Below, piece by piece: positions 42,885-50,268 of a DNA stretch of 64,000 nt. The position numbers and the translations under genes are program-made. The stretch is from positions 124,001 through 188,000 of the forward strand of contig NZ_QXGH01000010.1 in the NCBI RefSeq assembly GCF_003515065.1, read 5' to 3'. The number at the start of each line of letters is the position of its first letter. The stretch's first letter is position 1. Origin of the DNA: Nocardioides immobilis (GTDB lineage: Bacteria; Actinomycetota; Actinomycetes; Propionibacteriales; Nocardioidaceae). Below the pieces are notes generated by a model. It saw only the letters and a list, made by a program, of their open reading frames with translations. It did not search any database and was not told the origin of the DNA.

Positions 42885-44003
42885 ATGTCCCACCTGTCCG
42901 CCGCCCCGGTGACCCGTGCGCACCGGACGTGGTGGCCGTGGGCCGTCCTGGTGATCACGTTCCTGGGCACGGCCGCGACGAACCGACGCGCCGACCTCGA
43001 CTACCCGGTCTTCGGCGGCGTGCTGCTGGCGCTGCTCGCGGCCGCGCCGGCGGTGCTGCCGGAGCTGACCGGGCGGCGGGCGACGGCGGCGCTGGTGTTC
43101 TCCGGCGCGATGGCGGGCCTGTACTTCGCGGCCGGCTACAGCGACGGGCCGATCTTCCTGGGGCTCCCGACGGTGACGTTCGTGGCCGCGACGGGGGTGA
43201 CCGTCCGCGGCTGGCTGCCGGCCGCGCTCGGCGGCGCCGCGCTGATGGGCACCGGGCTGTGGCTGCGGTGGCTCTGGTGGTCCGACGAGCCGCACAAGAG
43301 CCTGTGGCAGGCGATCGGGATGCTCGGCATCGTGCTGGCCGCTGGCGCGGTGGCGACCGCGACGCGCAACCGGGTCGAGGTGCGGGCCGAGCGGGCCGAA
43401 CGGGCCGCGACCGAGGAGCGGCTGCGGATGGCGCAGGACCTGCACGACGGCGTCGGCCACGGGCTCGCGGTGATCGCGATGCAGGCCGGCGCTGCGCTGC
43501 ACGTGCTCGACCGCGACCCCGAGAAGGCGCGGGCCAGTCTCGAGGCGATCAGGGCGACCAGCAAGGAGTCGCTCGAGGCGCTGCGCTCGGAGCTGGCCGC
43601 GATGTCGGGCGGTGCCGCCGCCGCGACCCGCCGGCCCGCCCCCGGGCTGGCCGAGCTGCCGGCGCTGCTCGACCGGGTCCGGGCGGCCGGGCTGCGGGTG
43701 GAGGTCGTCGGCGATCCAGGAGCCGTGCCCGACCGGCTCGGTGAGACTGCCTACGTGGTCGTCCAGGAGGCGCTCACCAACGTGCTGCGGCACGCCGGGG
43801 CTACGACCGCGACGGTCGAGTGGACCCGGGCGGACGATCGGTGGGTGCTCGCGGTGCGCGACGACGGTCGTGGCGGAGCCGTGCAGGATGAGGGCATGGG
43901 CATCAGCGGGATGCGGGCTCGGGTCGCCCGGCTGGGCGGCTCGCTCCGGGCGGGCCCGCGCGACGGCGGCGGCTTCGAGGTCGTCGCGGAGCTGCCCGCA
44001 TGA
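42885..44003 (+). CDS. Two-component sensor histidine kinase (NarL-partner type)
   Basis: 372-residue HisKA_3-type kinase. Five or so membrane spans occupy about 14-160; the dimerisation helix has the phospho-acceptor H187 in AQDLHDGVGHGLAVI. The ATPase domain shows EALTNVLRHAG (N-box) and VRDDGRGG, GMGISGMRARV. The ATG at 42885 is chosen because the frame upstream lies in the divergent promoter. The stop overlaps the response regulator start by ATGA. Confidence 0.92.
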   Translation: MSHLSAAPVTRAHRTWWPWAVLVITFLGTAATNRRADLDYPVFGGVLLALLAAAPAVLPELTGRRATAALVFSGAMAGLYFAAGYSDGPIFLGLPTVTFVAATGVTVRGWLPAALGGAALMGTGLWLRWLWWSDEPHKSLWQAIGMLGIVLAAGAVATATRNRVEVRAERAERAATEERLRMAQDLHDGVGHGLAVIAMQAGAALHVLDRDPEKARASLEAIRATSKESLEALRSELAAMSGGAAAATRRPAPGLAELPALLDRVRAAGLRVEVVGDPGAVPDRLGETAYVVVQEALTNVLRHAGATTATVEWTRADDRWVLAVRDDGRGGAVQDEGMGISGMRARVARLGGSLRAGPRDGGGFEVVAELPA

Positions 44004-44665
44004 CCCGCATGACCCGCATGATCAGAGTCGCGCTCGTCGACGACCAGCCCCTGGTGCGGATGGGCCTGGCCACCCTGATCGACGCCGAGTCCGACCTCGA
44101 GCTGGCCGGCGAGGCGGGGGACGGGCGTGAGGCGCTCGGCATGCTGCGTCGTACCCGCCCCGACGTCGTGCTCTGCGACATCCGGATGCCGGTCCGCGAT
44201 GGTCTCGAGCTGCTCGCCGACGTCACCGGTGACCCGGACCTGGCCGACGTGCGGGTGGTGATGCTGACGACCTTCGAGCTGGACGAGTACGTCTTCGAGG
44301 CGCTCCGCCACGGCGCCAGTGGGTTCCTGCTCAAGGACGCCGAGCCGGCCGACCTCCTCGACGCGATCCGCGTCGTCGCCGACGGCGGATCGCTGCTCGC
44401 GCCGTCGGTCACCCGCACCGTCATCGAGCACTTCGGTGCCCGGCCCGCCACCCGGCGGCACCCGCGGATCGACGACCTCACCGAGCGCGAGCGCGAGATC
44501 GTCGGCTGGGTCTCGACCGGTCGCTCCAACACCGAGATCGCCGAGGAGCTCGTGGTCAGCCCCGACACGGTGCGCACCCATGTCAGCCGGGCGATGGTCA
44601 AGCTCGGCGCCCGGGACCGGGCGCAGCTGGTCGTGTGGGCGATCGAGTCGGGCTTGTCGCGGTGA
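44000..44665 (+). CDS. Response regulator, NarL/LuxR family
   Basis: 221-residue regulator: receiver domain with acidic D14/D15, phospho-acceptor D60 (VLCDIRMP) and conserved Lys in FLLKDAEPADLL; LuxR-type helix-turn-helix at the C-terminus (LTEREREIVGWVSTGRSNTEIAEELVVSPDTVRTHVSR). Three in-frame ATGs (44000, 44009, 44018) occur in a tandem ATGACCCGC repeat; the first gives the overlap with the kinase gene. The last 68 bases are antisense to the next gene. Confidence 0.93.
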   Translation: MTRMTRMIRVALVDDQPLVRMGLATLIDAESDLELAGEAGDGREALGMLRRTRPDVVLCDIRMPVRDGLELLADVTGDPDLADVRVVMLTTFELDEYVFEALRHGASGFLLKDAEPADLLDAIRVVADGGSLLAPSVTRTVIEHFGARPATRRHPRIDDLTEREREIVGWVSTGRSNTEIAEELVVSPDTVRTHVSRAMVKLGARDRAQLVVWAIESGLSR

Positions 44666-45242
44666 CGAGGTAGCGCTCGTCGGACGTCGGTCCGCCCCAC
44701 AGCGCCGGGTCATCGAGCATCGTGAGGTCTGGCTCGAGGTCGGTGCCCCGGACGAGATCGACCGTCTGGGCCGCGGTGAGTCCGGCGCCCGTGGACCAGG
44801 AGCCTTCGACCAGCACCAGCCGCCCGCCCGGCACCAGCAGCCGGACCCAGCGGTCCAATGCGACGGAAGGGTCCGGCATCGCCCAGAGGACGTGCCGGCA
44901 CAGCACCGCGTCGTAGGACGAGGGAGCGAGCCGAGGGGCGTAGGCGTCGCTCTCGGTGACCGTCACTCCCGCGAGGCCGGCGAGCTTGACGCGCGCCTGC
45001 GCCACCATCGCGGGCGAGAAGTCGAGGCCGTCGACGGAGTAGCCCGCCTTGGCCAGCAGCAGGCTGAGCGTGCCCGTGCCGCAGCCGAGGTCGGCGACTC
45101 GTGCCGGTGCCGGAGGCAGCACGTGAACGAGCAGGTCGTGCCACGCCGACCTGACTGACGGGTCCGTCAGTCCGTGGTCGGCCGGCTCGTCGTACGCCTC
45201 GGCCTCGGCGTCCCACGCCGCGATCCGCTCCCCGAGATCCAT
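44598..45242 (-). CDS. Class I SAM-dependent methyltransferase
   Basis: 214-residue methyltransferase of the Methyltransf_11/25 type: motif I VADLGCGTGTLSLLLA (about 48-63), motif II GLDFSPAMVAQA, motif IV YDAVLCRHVLWAM, and RLLVPGGRLVLVEG. Small-molecule substrate likely but unknown. ATG at 45242. Its C-terminal 68 bases overlap the response regulator end on the other strand; the basic Pro/Arg tail encoded there may be dispensable. Confidence 0.85.
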   Translation of the reverse strand: MDLGERIAAWDAEAEAYDEPADHGLTDPSVRSAWHDLLVHVLPPAPARVADLGCGTGTLSLLLAKAGYSVDGLDFSPAMVAQARVKLAGLAGVTVTESDAYAPRLAPSSYDAVLCRHVLWAMPDPSVALDRWVRLLVPGGRLVLVEGSWSTGAGLTAAQTVDLVRGTDLEPDLTMLDDPALWGGPTSDERYLVTATSPTRSPTRPAAPGPGRRA

Positions 45243-45293
45243 GAGGCCACGGTCTCACGGGTGGCTCGCGCGAGCTCCGGACGGCAGGAGGTG

Positions 45294-45315
45294 CATGATG
45301 TAGGCTTACATCATG
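45294..45315. promoter_or_regulatory. VapBC operator overlapping the antitoxin start codon
   Basis: Perfect inverted repeat CATGATGTA-ggct-TACATCATG. The right arm contains the vapB start codon (45313-45315) and the spacer lies within a TAGGCT -10 box (45301-45306) six bases before it. AGGAGG just upstream of the left arm precedes ATG ATG TAG, a two-codon frame within the operator. Confidence 0.7.
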
Positions 45316-45573
45316 AGCCATCGGACCCAGATCACCCTCGAGGACGAGCAGTACGCCCGGTTGCTCGCCGAGGGATCGCGCAGCGGGCTCGGACTTGCCG
45401 AGCTGGTCCGCCGAGCCGTCGACGTCGTCTACCCCAGCCCGGCGAGCATCAAGGTCAAGATCGAGGCACTCGACGCGGGGTTCGGAGCATGGTCCGAGGA
45501 GGAAGGGGAGGATCGGGCTGCCTACCTCAAGGGCCTCCGGCCGGACCTCGGTGACCGCCTGGCCGAGGCGTGA
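45313..45573 (+). CDS. vapB: VapB-like ribbon-helix-helix antitoxin
   Basis: 86-residue antitoxin. RTQITLEDEQYARLLAEGSRSG and LGLAELVRRAVDVVYP form the ribbon-helix-helix DNA-binding part; the acidic region WSEEEGEDRAAYLKGL is the expected toxin-binding segment. ATG at 45313, inside its own operator. The stop overlaps the toxin start (GTGA), the usual coupling of antitoxin and toxin. Confidence 0.85.
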   Translation: MSHRTQITLEDEQYARLLAEGSRSGLGLAELVRRAVDVVYPSPASIKVKIEALDAGFGAWSEEEGEDRAAYLKGLRPDLGDRLAEA

Positions 45574-45950
45574 CTGTCGTCCTTGACACCGTGATCCTGA
45601 TCGATCACCTGCGCGGGCGGTCGGAGGCGCGTGACCTGCTCGTGCACAAGGCGCGGAAGGGCCATCGGCTGGTCGCGTCCGTCGTCACGCGCACCGAGAT
45701 CATCGCCGGGATGCGGGTGGGTGAGGAGGTCCGTACCCATCAGCTGCTCGATGCCGTCGAGTGGATGCCGGTGGACGAGCAGCTCGCCGACCTGGCGGGC
45801 GAGTTGGCGCGTCGGTTCGTGCGCTCCCATCGCGGGATCGGGGCCAGCGACTACCTGGTTGCAGCGACGGCAACCTGGCTCGATGCGGAGCAGATGACGC
45901 TGAACCTCAAGCACTTCCCGATGTTCCCTGGCCTCGCCGCGCCCTACTGA
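45570..45950 (+). CDS. vapC: VapC-type PIN-domain ribonuclease toxin
   Basis: 126-residue PIN domain. The metal-binding acids are D6 (VVLDTVILID), E43 (TRTEIIAG) and D94 (GIGASDYLVAATA), and the C-terminal NLKHFPMFPG motif is present. VapC toxins cut specific tRNAs or rRNA; the target is not predictable. GTG start overlaps vapB. Confidence 0.9.
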   Translation: MTVVLDTVILIDHLRGRSEARDLLVHKARKGHRLVASVVTRTEIIAGMRVGEEVRTHQLLDAVEWMPVDEQLADLAGELARRFVRSHRGIGASDYLVAATATWLDAEQMTLNLKHFPMFPGLAAPY

Positions 45951-45981
45951 TCGCAGCCGCCCGAGATCGACCGGGGTCGGC

Positions 45982-47085
45982 TCAGCCGGCCCAGTCCGGC
46001 TTCCAGCCCTCGACCTCGTCGGCGCCGCGCGCGGGCGGGCCGGTGTAGATCGCCGACGGCCGGATCAGGCGGCCGGTGAGCTTCTGCTCGAGGATGTGCG
46101 CCGACCAGCCGCCGGTGCGGGCACAGGTGAACATCGAGGTGAACATGTGGGCCGGCACGTCGGCGAAGTCGAGGACGATGGCCGCCCAGAACTCCACGTT
46201 GGTCTCGAGGACGCGGTCGGGCCGGCGCTCCCGGAGCTCGGCGAGCGCAGCCTTCTCGAGCGCCTCGGCGACCTCGAAGCGGGGAGCGCCGAGCTCCTTC
46301 GCCGTACGACGGAGCACGCGAGCGCGCGGGTCCTCGGCGCGGTAGACGCGGTGGCCGAAGCCCATCAGCCGCTCGCCGGAGTCGAGCAGCTTCTTGACGT
46401 AGGCGCTGGCGTCGCCGGACTTCTCGACGTCCTCGATCATGCCGAGGACGCGCGAGGGCGCACCGCCGTGCAGCGGGCCGCTCATCGCGCCGATCGCGCC
46501 GGACAGCGCGGCGGCGACGTCGGCGCCGGTCGAGGTGATGACCCGGGCAGTGAACGTCGACGCGTTCATGCCGTGCTCGGCGGCCGAGGACCAGTAGGCG
46601 TCGATCGCGTGCGCGTGCTTGGGGTCGGCCTCGCCGCGCCAGCGGATGAGGAACTTCTCGGCGAGGGTCGTGCCCTCGTCGACGAGACGCTGCGGGACGA
46701 CCGGCTCGTGCAGGTCGCGGGCGGACTGGCCGGCGTACGCCAGCACCATCACCGCGGCCCGGGCGAGGTCCTCGCGCACCTTCTCGGGCTCGGAGTCGTA
46801 GGTGTAGCGGATCCCGAAGGCCGGCGCGAGCATCGCGATCGCAGCCTGCAGGTCGACCCGGACGTCGCCGGTGTGGACGGGGAGGGAGAACGGCTCGGCC
46901 GGCGGCAGACCGGGGGTGTAGGAGCCGTCGATGAGCAGGCCCCAGACGTTCTCGAACGGCACCCGGCCGACCAGGTCCTCGATGTCGACACCGCGGTAGC
47001 GGAGCGCGGAGCCCTCCTTGTCCGGCTCGGCGATCTGCGTCTCGAAGGCGATGACGCCTTCCAGTCCGTGGTGTACCTCAGGCAT
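45982..47085 (-). CDS. citA: Citrate synthase 2
   Basis: 367-residue short citrate synthase of the actinobacterial CitA type, condensing acetyl-CoA with oxaloacetate. Active-site histidines are H206 (GPLHGGAPSRVL) and H245 (GFGHRVYRAEDPR). The position that usually carries the catalytic Asp (NVDFYS in most enzymes) reads NVEFWA here. The ATG at 47085 has AAGGAGA upstream; the frame to 47130 has no ribosome site. Divergent from pdxH. Confidence 0.92.
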   Translation of the reverse strand: MPEVHHGLEGVIAFETQIAEPDKEGSALRYRGVDIEDLVGRVPFENVWGLLIDGSYTPGLPPAEPFSLPVHTGDVRVDLQAAIAMLAPAFGIRYTYDSEPEKVREDLARAAVMVLAYAGQSARDLHEPVVPQRLVDEGTTLAEKFLIRWRGEADPKHAHAIDAYWSSAAEHGMNASTFTARVITSTGADVAAALSGAIGAMSGPLHGGAPSRVLGMIEDVEKSGDASAYVKKLLDSGERLMGFGHRVYRAEDPRARVLRRTAKELGAPRFEVAEALEKAALAELRERRPDRVLETNVEFWAAIVLDFADVPAHMFTSMFTCARTGGWSAHILEQKLTGRLIRPSAIYTGPPARGADEVEGWKPDWAG

Positions 47086-47134
47086 CCGTTGTCTCCTTCG
47101 CATATGACAAACACCGGCATTCTGCCGCACCGAC

Positions 47135-47140
47135 TAGGTT
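47135..47140 (+). promoter_or_regulatory. -10 box (TAGGTT) of pdxH
   Basis: TAGGTT ends six bases before the pdxH ATG at 47147, indicating a leaderless transcript. It lies in the 61-base divergent gap with citA. Confidence 0.5.
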
Positions 47141-47146
47141 CGGCCT

Positions 47147-47809
47147 ATGCCCGGTGCTGACGAGCCAGATCTGGCAACGCTCCGTAGGGAGTACGGCGAG
47201 GTGGGGCTGGCCGAGTCCATGGCCGACCCCGATCCGCTGGTCATGTTCCGCCGCTGGTTCAGCGACGCGCAGGCGGCCCACCTGCACGAGCCGAACGCGA
47301 TGATCGTCGCGACGGTCTCGGCCGATGGCCAACCGGCTGCCCGGACGGTGCTGCTCAAGGGCCTGACGGACGGTGCCGACGGGGGGTTCGCGTTCTTCAC
47401 CAACACGACCTCGCGGAAGGGCGCCGACCTGGCGGCCGAGCCGCGCTGCGCGCTGCTCTTCCCCTGGCACCCCCTCGAGCGGCAGGTGCGGGTCGAGGGG
47501 GTGGCGTCCCGGCTGACCGACGCCGAGGTGACGTCGTACTTCACCGGGCGGCCGCGGGGCAGCCAGCTCGGCGCGCACGCCTCGCCGCAGTCGCAGGTGG
47601 TAGCGGGGCGGGAGGAGCTCGACGCGCGCTATGCCGAGGCGGAGGCGCGGTACGCCGGCGGCGACGTCCCCGTGCCCCAGGACTGGGGCGGCTACCGGGT
47701 GCGGCCGGAGACGTTCGAGTTCTGGCAGGGCCGGCAGGGGAGGATGCACGACCGGCTGCGCTATCGCCGTACGGCGTCCGGCTGGGTGCTCGAGCGCCTG
47801 GCGCCCTAG
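47147..47809 (+). CDS. pdxH: Pyridoxamine 5'-phosphate oxidase
   Basis: 220-residue FMN enzyme that makes pyridoxal phosphate. Conserved blocks: MIVATVSADGQPAARTVLLKG (about 52-72), FFTNTTSRKGADLAAEPRCALLFPW, ERQVRVEG, SYFTGRPRGSQLGAHASPQS, and the C-terminal FWQGRQGRMHDRLRYRR. Full length. It stops three bases before the convergent kinase-like gene. Useful context: several PLP enzymes are encoded nearby (serC, aspT). Confidence 0.95.
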   Translation: MPGADEPDLATLRREYGEVGLAESMADPDPLVMFRRWFSDAQAAHLHEPNAMIVATVSADGQPAARTVLLKGLTDGADGGFAFFTNTTSRKGADLAAEPRCALLFPWHPLERQVRVEGVASRLTDAEVTSYFTGRPRGSQLGAHASPQSQVVAGREELDARYAEAEARYAGGDVPVPQDWGGYRVRPETFEFWQGRQGRMHDRLRYRRTASGWVLERLAP

Positions 47810-47812
47810 CGC

Positions 47813-49057
47813 CTACGCCCGCCGGGCTTGTCGAGGCGCCCCGTCCTCCCGCCGGCAGAGGTAGCGGATCGGCGCCGTGGCGCGCGCCCCGTCGTGCCCG
47901 ACGACGACGGCGACGACCTTCCCCCGCAGCTGGTTGGTGCCGGTCAGGGTCACGTCGAGGGCTGCGCGCAGCCTGGTCCGCCCGCCGTCCACCAGGAACG
48001 AGTGGGGGTCCGCCGTACTGCCGTCGGGCAGCCGCCACTCGAGCTCGAGCCGGCCCGGCCCGCCGTCGGCGACGACGGTCGCGGTGAGCCGGAGGGCGGC
48101 GCGCGGGCAGTGCGCCTGCGGTGGGGTGACCGACAGCGCGACGCGGCGTACCTGCAGCGGCGGTGCCGCGGCCGGGTCGTCGGCCGACGCGTCGGGGGTG
48201 AAGAGCAGCCACGCGCCGGCGCCGCCGCCCGCGGCGACGGTCAGCAGCCCGAGGGTGATGACGAGCGGGCCGAGGACCCTCCGGAAGAGGCTGCGGCTGG
48301 GGGTTTCGACGACCGTTGCTGGAACCGGCGGCTCTGGCTGCTCCTGCTGCTCCGGCGGCTCCGGCTTCGGTCGCGGGATCGTCTGCACGCGCAGCGAAGG
48401 TACGGCGATCGGCGGTGCGAGCGGACGCGGCGGGCGCCGCAGGTGGTTGGTCGGCCACTCCTCGGGCGGGATCGCGTCGAGCGCCGCCATCACGGCGTGG
48501 GGGAGCGGGCGCCGGCCACCGTCGAGGGTCAGCGCCAGCTCGAGCACGGTGGCGGCAGACCGGGGCAGCACCGGCAGCGAGGACGTCATGGCGACCGCGT
48601 CGGGGGGCGCGAGCGGATGGACGCCCGTGAGGAGCTCGAACGCGAGGATCGCGAACGCGTGGGCGTCGACCAGCCGAGCCGCCCCGAGCGCTTCCTCGGT
48701 GACGGGCGGGGCGGTGTCGGGACGGGCGAGCGCGGCCCGGCCGTCGGGAAGGATGAAGACGGTCGACGGCCGGAGATCGCCGTGCACGACACCGTTCGCG
48801 TGCATGGCCTCGAGGGTCGCGGCGACGTCCTGCAGGGCGTGCAGCGCGGCGGCCGCCGGCAGCGGAGACATGCTGACCAGGTCGTCGAGGGTGATGTCCG
48901 GCAGGTCCTCGGTCACCAGGACGGGGGTCGGCGACAACCGGTCGATCTCGTAGGCGGGCGCCAGGCCGGGCACCAGGCTCGGGTCGACGATGCGCGCCTC
49001 CCGGCGCAATCGCCGCAGGGTGTTACGGCCGTAGGTGGTGATCTCGAGGACGGTCAT
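47813..49057 (-). CDS. Kinase-like membrane protein lacking the ATP-binding N-lobe (probable pseudokinase)
   Basis: 414-residue protein. Residues about 12-200 align in pattern with a Ser/Thr kinase from helix C on: VLVTEDLPDITLDDL (hinge), VVHGDLRPSTVFI (92-98, catalytic-loop position) and DAHAFAILAFELLTG. The glycine loop and VAIK lysine are absent, and ARPD (111-114) stands in the DFG position, so catalysis is unlikely. A Pro/Glu linker, a membrane span (about 262-285) and an extracellular Ig-like domain follow. ATG at 49057; the upstream frame does not encode an N-lobe. Confidence 0.72.
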   Translation of the reverse strand: MTVLEITTYGRNTLRRLRREARIVDPSLVPGLAPAYEIDRLSPTPVLVTEDLPDITLDDLVSMSPLPAAAALHALQDVAATLEAMHANGVVHGDLRPSTVFILPDGRAALARPDTAPPVTEEALGAARLVDAHAFAILAFELLTGVHPLAPPDAVAMTSSLPVLPRSAATVLELALTLDGGRRPLPHAVMAALDAIPPEEWPTNHLRRPPRPLAPPIAVPSLRVQTIPRPKPEPPEQQEQPEPPVPATVVETPSRSLFRRVLGPLVITLGLLTVAAGGGAGAWLLFTPDASADDPAAAPPLQVRRVALSVTPPQAHCPRAALRLTATVVADGGPGRLELEWRLPDGSTADPHSFLVDGGRTRLRAALDVTLTGTNQLRGKVVAVVVGHDGARATAPIRYLCRREDGAPRQARRA

Positions 49058-49173
49058 CGGGCGCGCCTTGGTCTCGGGCCCCTCCCGTGCGCCAACGTTA
49101 GGACCGGGGCCCGACACGCGGGAGATGAATTCCGGGTTCTTTACCGGATCGGTATTGCAATTCATCCCATCGA

Positions 49174-49188
49174 CCAACCTCAGGTTGG
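49174..49188. promoter_or_regulatory. 15-bp palindrome upstream of the kinase-like gene
   Basis: CCAACCT-c-AGGTTGG, about 120 bases upstream of the gene start. Possible operator in the 239-base gap between the kinase-like gene and the GNAT gene. TACCG-gat-CGGTA lies nearby (about 49142-49154). No clear promoter was identified. Confidence 0.35.
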
Positions 49189-49239
49189 GCCTTCTCGTTG
49201 CCCGACCGGGGCCGACCGCGCTGGGCGGCTGAAATCGGC

Positions 49240-49300
49240 ATAGTCCCTGACGTTTCTGTCGCGATTTCCGCGAACTGAGGACAGAAACGTCAGGGACTAT
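49240..49300. repeat. 61-bp palindromic element, copy 1
   Basis: Perfect 21-bp arms at 49240-49260 and 49280-49300, outer sequence ATAGTCCCTGACG, around a 19-base spacer. The minus-strand GNAT gene ends inside the right arm: its TAG stop (49297-49299) is part of the repeat's terminal GCGATAG. It can act as that gene's terminator. A second copy with the same arm and spacer lengths is at 63189-63249. Confidence 0.85.
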
Positions 49301-50184
49301 CGCGCGCGCCGCAGCCGGTAGGCCCCGCCGGTGATCTGGTAGCCGAGCTTCGCGTTGACGTGGCGGATGCCGGCGTTGCTCTCCTCGTTCATGGTGAGGC
49401 AGACGGTGGCGCCGGCGTCGGCGGCGAGCCGGTGGGCGTACTGCTTGAGCGCGAAGGCGAGGCCGCGGCCGCGGAACGACCGGCCGACGCCGGTGTAGGC
49501 GATCCCGAGGACGCCGTTGTCGATCTCGCCGATCACGATCGCGGCCGGGTCGCCGTCCACGCGGGCGATCGCCGCGACCTCCACCTCCACCTTGGCCCCG
49601 ATCTCGCGGAAGGTGCTGAGGGTGCTGACGAATCCCTCGGCGGCCTCCGGGTTGGTCTGGCTGTCGCGGAGCATCTCCTCGACCGCCTCCTCGTCGTCGA
49701 ACTCCAGGGACGAGACGTCCTCGAACGTGATGCCGGGGCCGACAGCCGGCTCCGGCAGGTCCACCAGGGCGAGCTCCGACTCGATGCCGTGCTGCGTGAC
49801 CTCGAAGCCGTAGCCGCGGGCGATCTCGAGCGACTCGGGTTCGCTGTCGTCGACCGCCGTCCCGATCGTCCCGAGCCGGCTCGGCAGCGTCGCGACCAGC
49901 GCCCGGTAGAGCGCCCCGCCGACGCCCTTCCGCTCGTGCTCGCGCGCCACGGTCACGTTGACCATGCCGATGCCGGCCGGGAACCACTTGCCCCGCACCG
50001 CGGTGCCCCACCCGGCGAGAACGCCGTCGACGTACGCCGCGCGCACCGCGAACACGTCGAGCTCGTCGGCGTGGACGAACGGCCACTCGGCCTGGGATCG
50101 CCGTTGGCGCGGCAGGCGGTCCAGCCGCAGCCGGACCAGCGGTTCGTACGACGACAGGTCGGGTTCCCGGATCTCGACGGCCAT
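49297..50184 (-). CDS. Tandem-domain GNAT acetyltransferase
   Basis: 295-residue protein with two GNAT folds. The first has VNVTVAREHERKGVGGALYRAL (about 85-106), the second YTGVGRSFRGRGLAFALK (about 240-257); both keep the acetyl-CoA loop. MshD-like two-domain acetyltransferases have this layout, but the substrate is unknown here. The ATG at 50184 starts MAVEIREPDLS; the frame to 50250 crosses the tetR operator. The stop codon is supplied by a palindromic repeat. Confidence 0.85.
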   Translation of the reverse strand: MAVEIREPDLSSYEPLVRLRLDRLPRQRRSQAEWPFVHADELDVFAVRAAYVDGVLAGWGTAVRGKWFPAGIGMVNVTVAREHERKGVGGALYRALVATLPSRLGTIGTAVDDSEPESLEIARGYGFEVTQHGIESELALVDLPEPAVGPGITFEDVSSLEFDDEEAVEEMLRDSQTNPEAAEGFVSTLSTFREIGAKVEVEVAAIARVDGDPAAIVIGEIDNGVLGIAYTGVGRSFRGRGLAFALKQYAHRLAADAGATVCLTMNEESNAGIRHVNAKLGYQITGGAYRLRRAR

Positions 50185-50234
50185 GCCCGATCGTCCGCTG
50201 ACGCGGGGGGGCGGGGCAAGCGAGATACTCCCTT

Positions 50235-50254
50235 GTGAGTGAGTGCTCACTCAC
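50235..50254. promoter_or_regulatory. TetR operator upstream of the ABC exporter operon
   Basis: 20-bp palindrome GTGAGTGAG-tg-CTCACTCAC, 15 bases before the tetR start. Sites built on GTGAGTGAG/CTCACTCAC are typical for TetR proteins that control multidrug ABC exporters in actinobacteria. Confidence 0.75.
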
Positions 50255-50268
50255 TTACACTCGTCGGC

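Noticed and set aside
47085..47130. Longer citA starting at 47130
   Set aside because: No ribosome site there, while AAGGAGA precedes the ATG at 47085 and the family begins MPEVHHGLEG.
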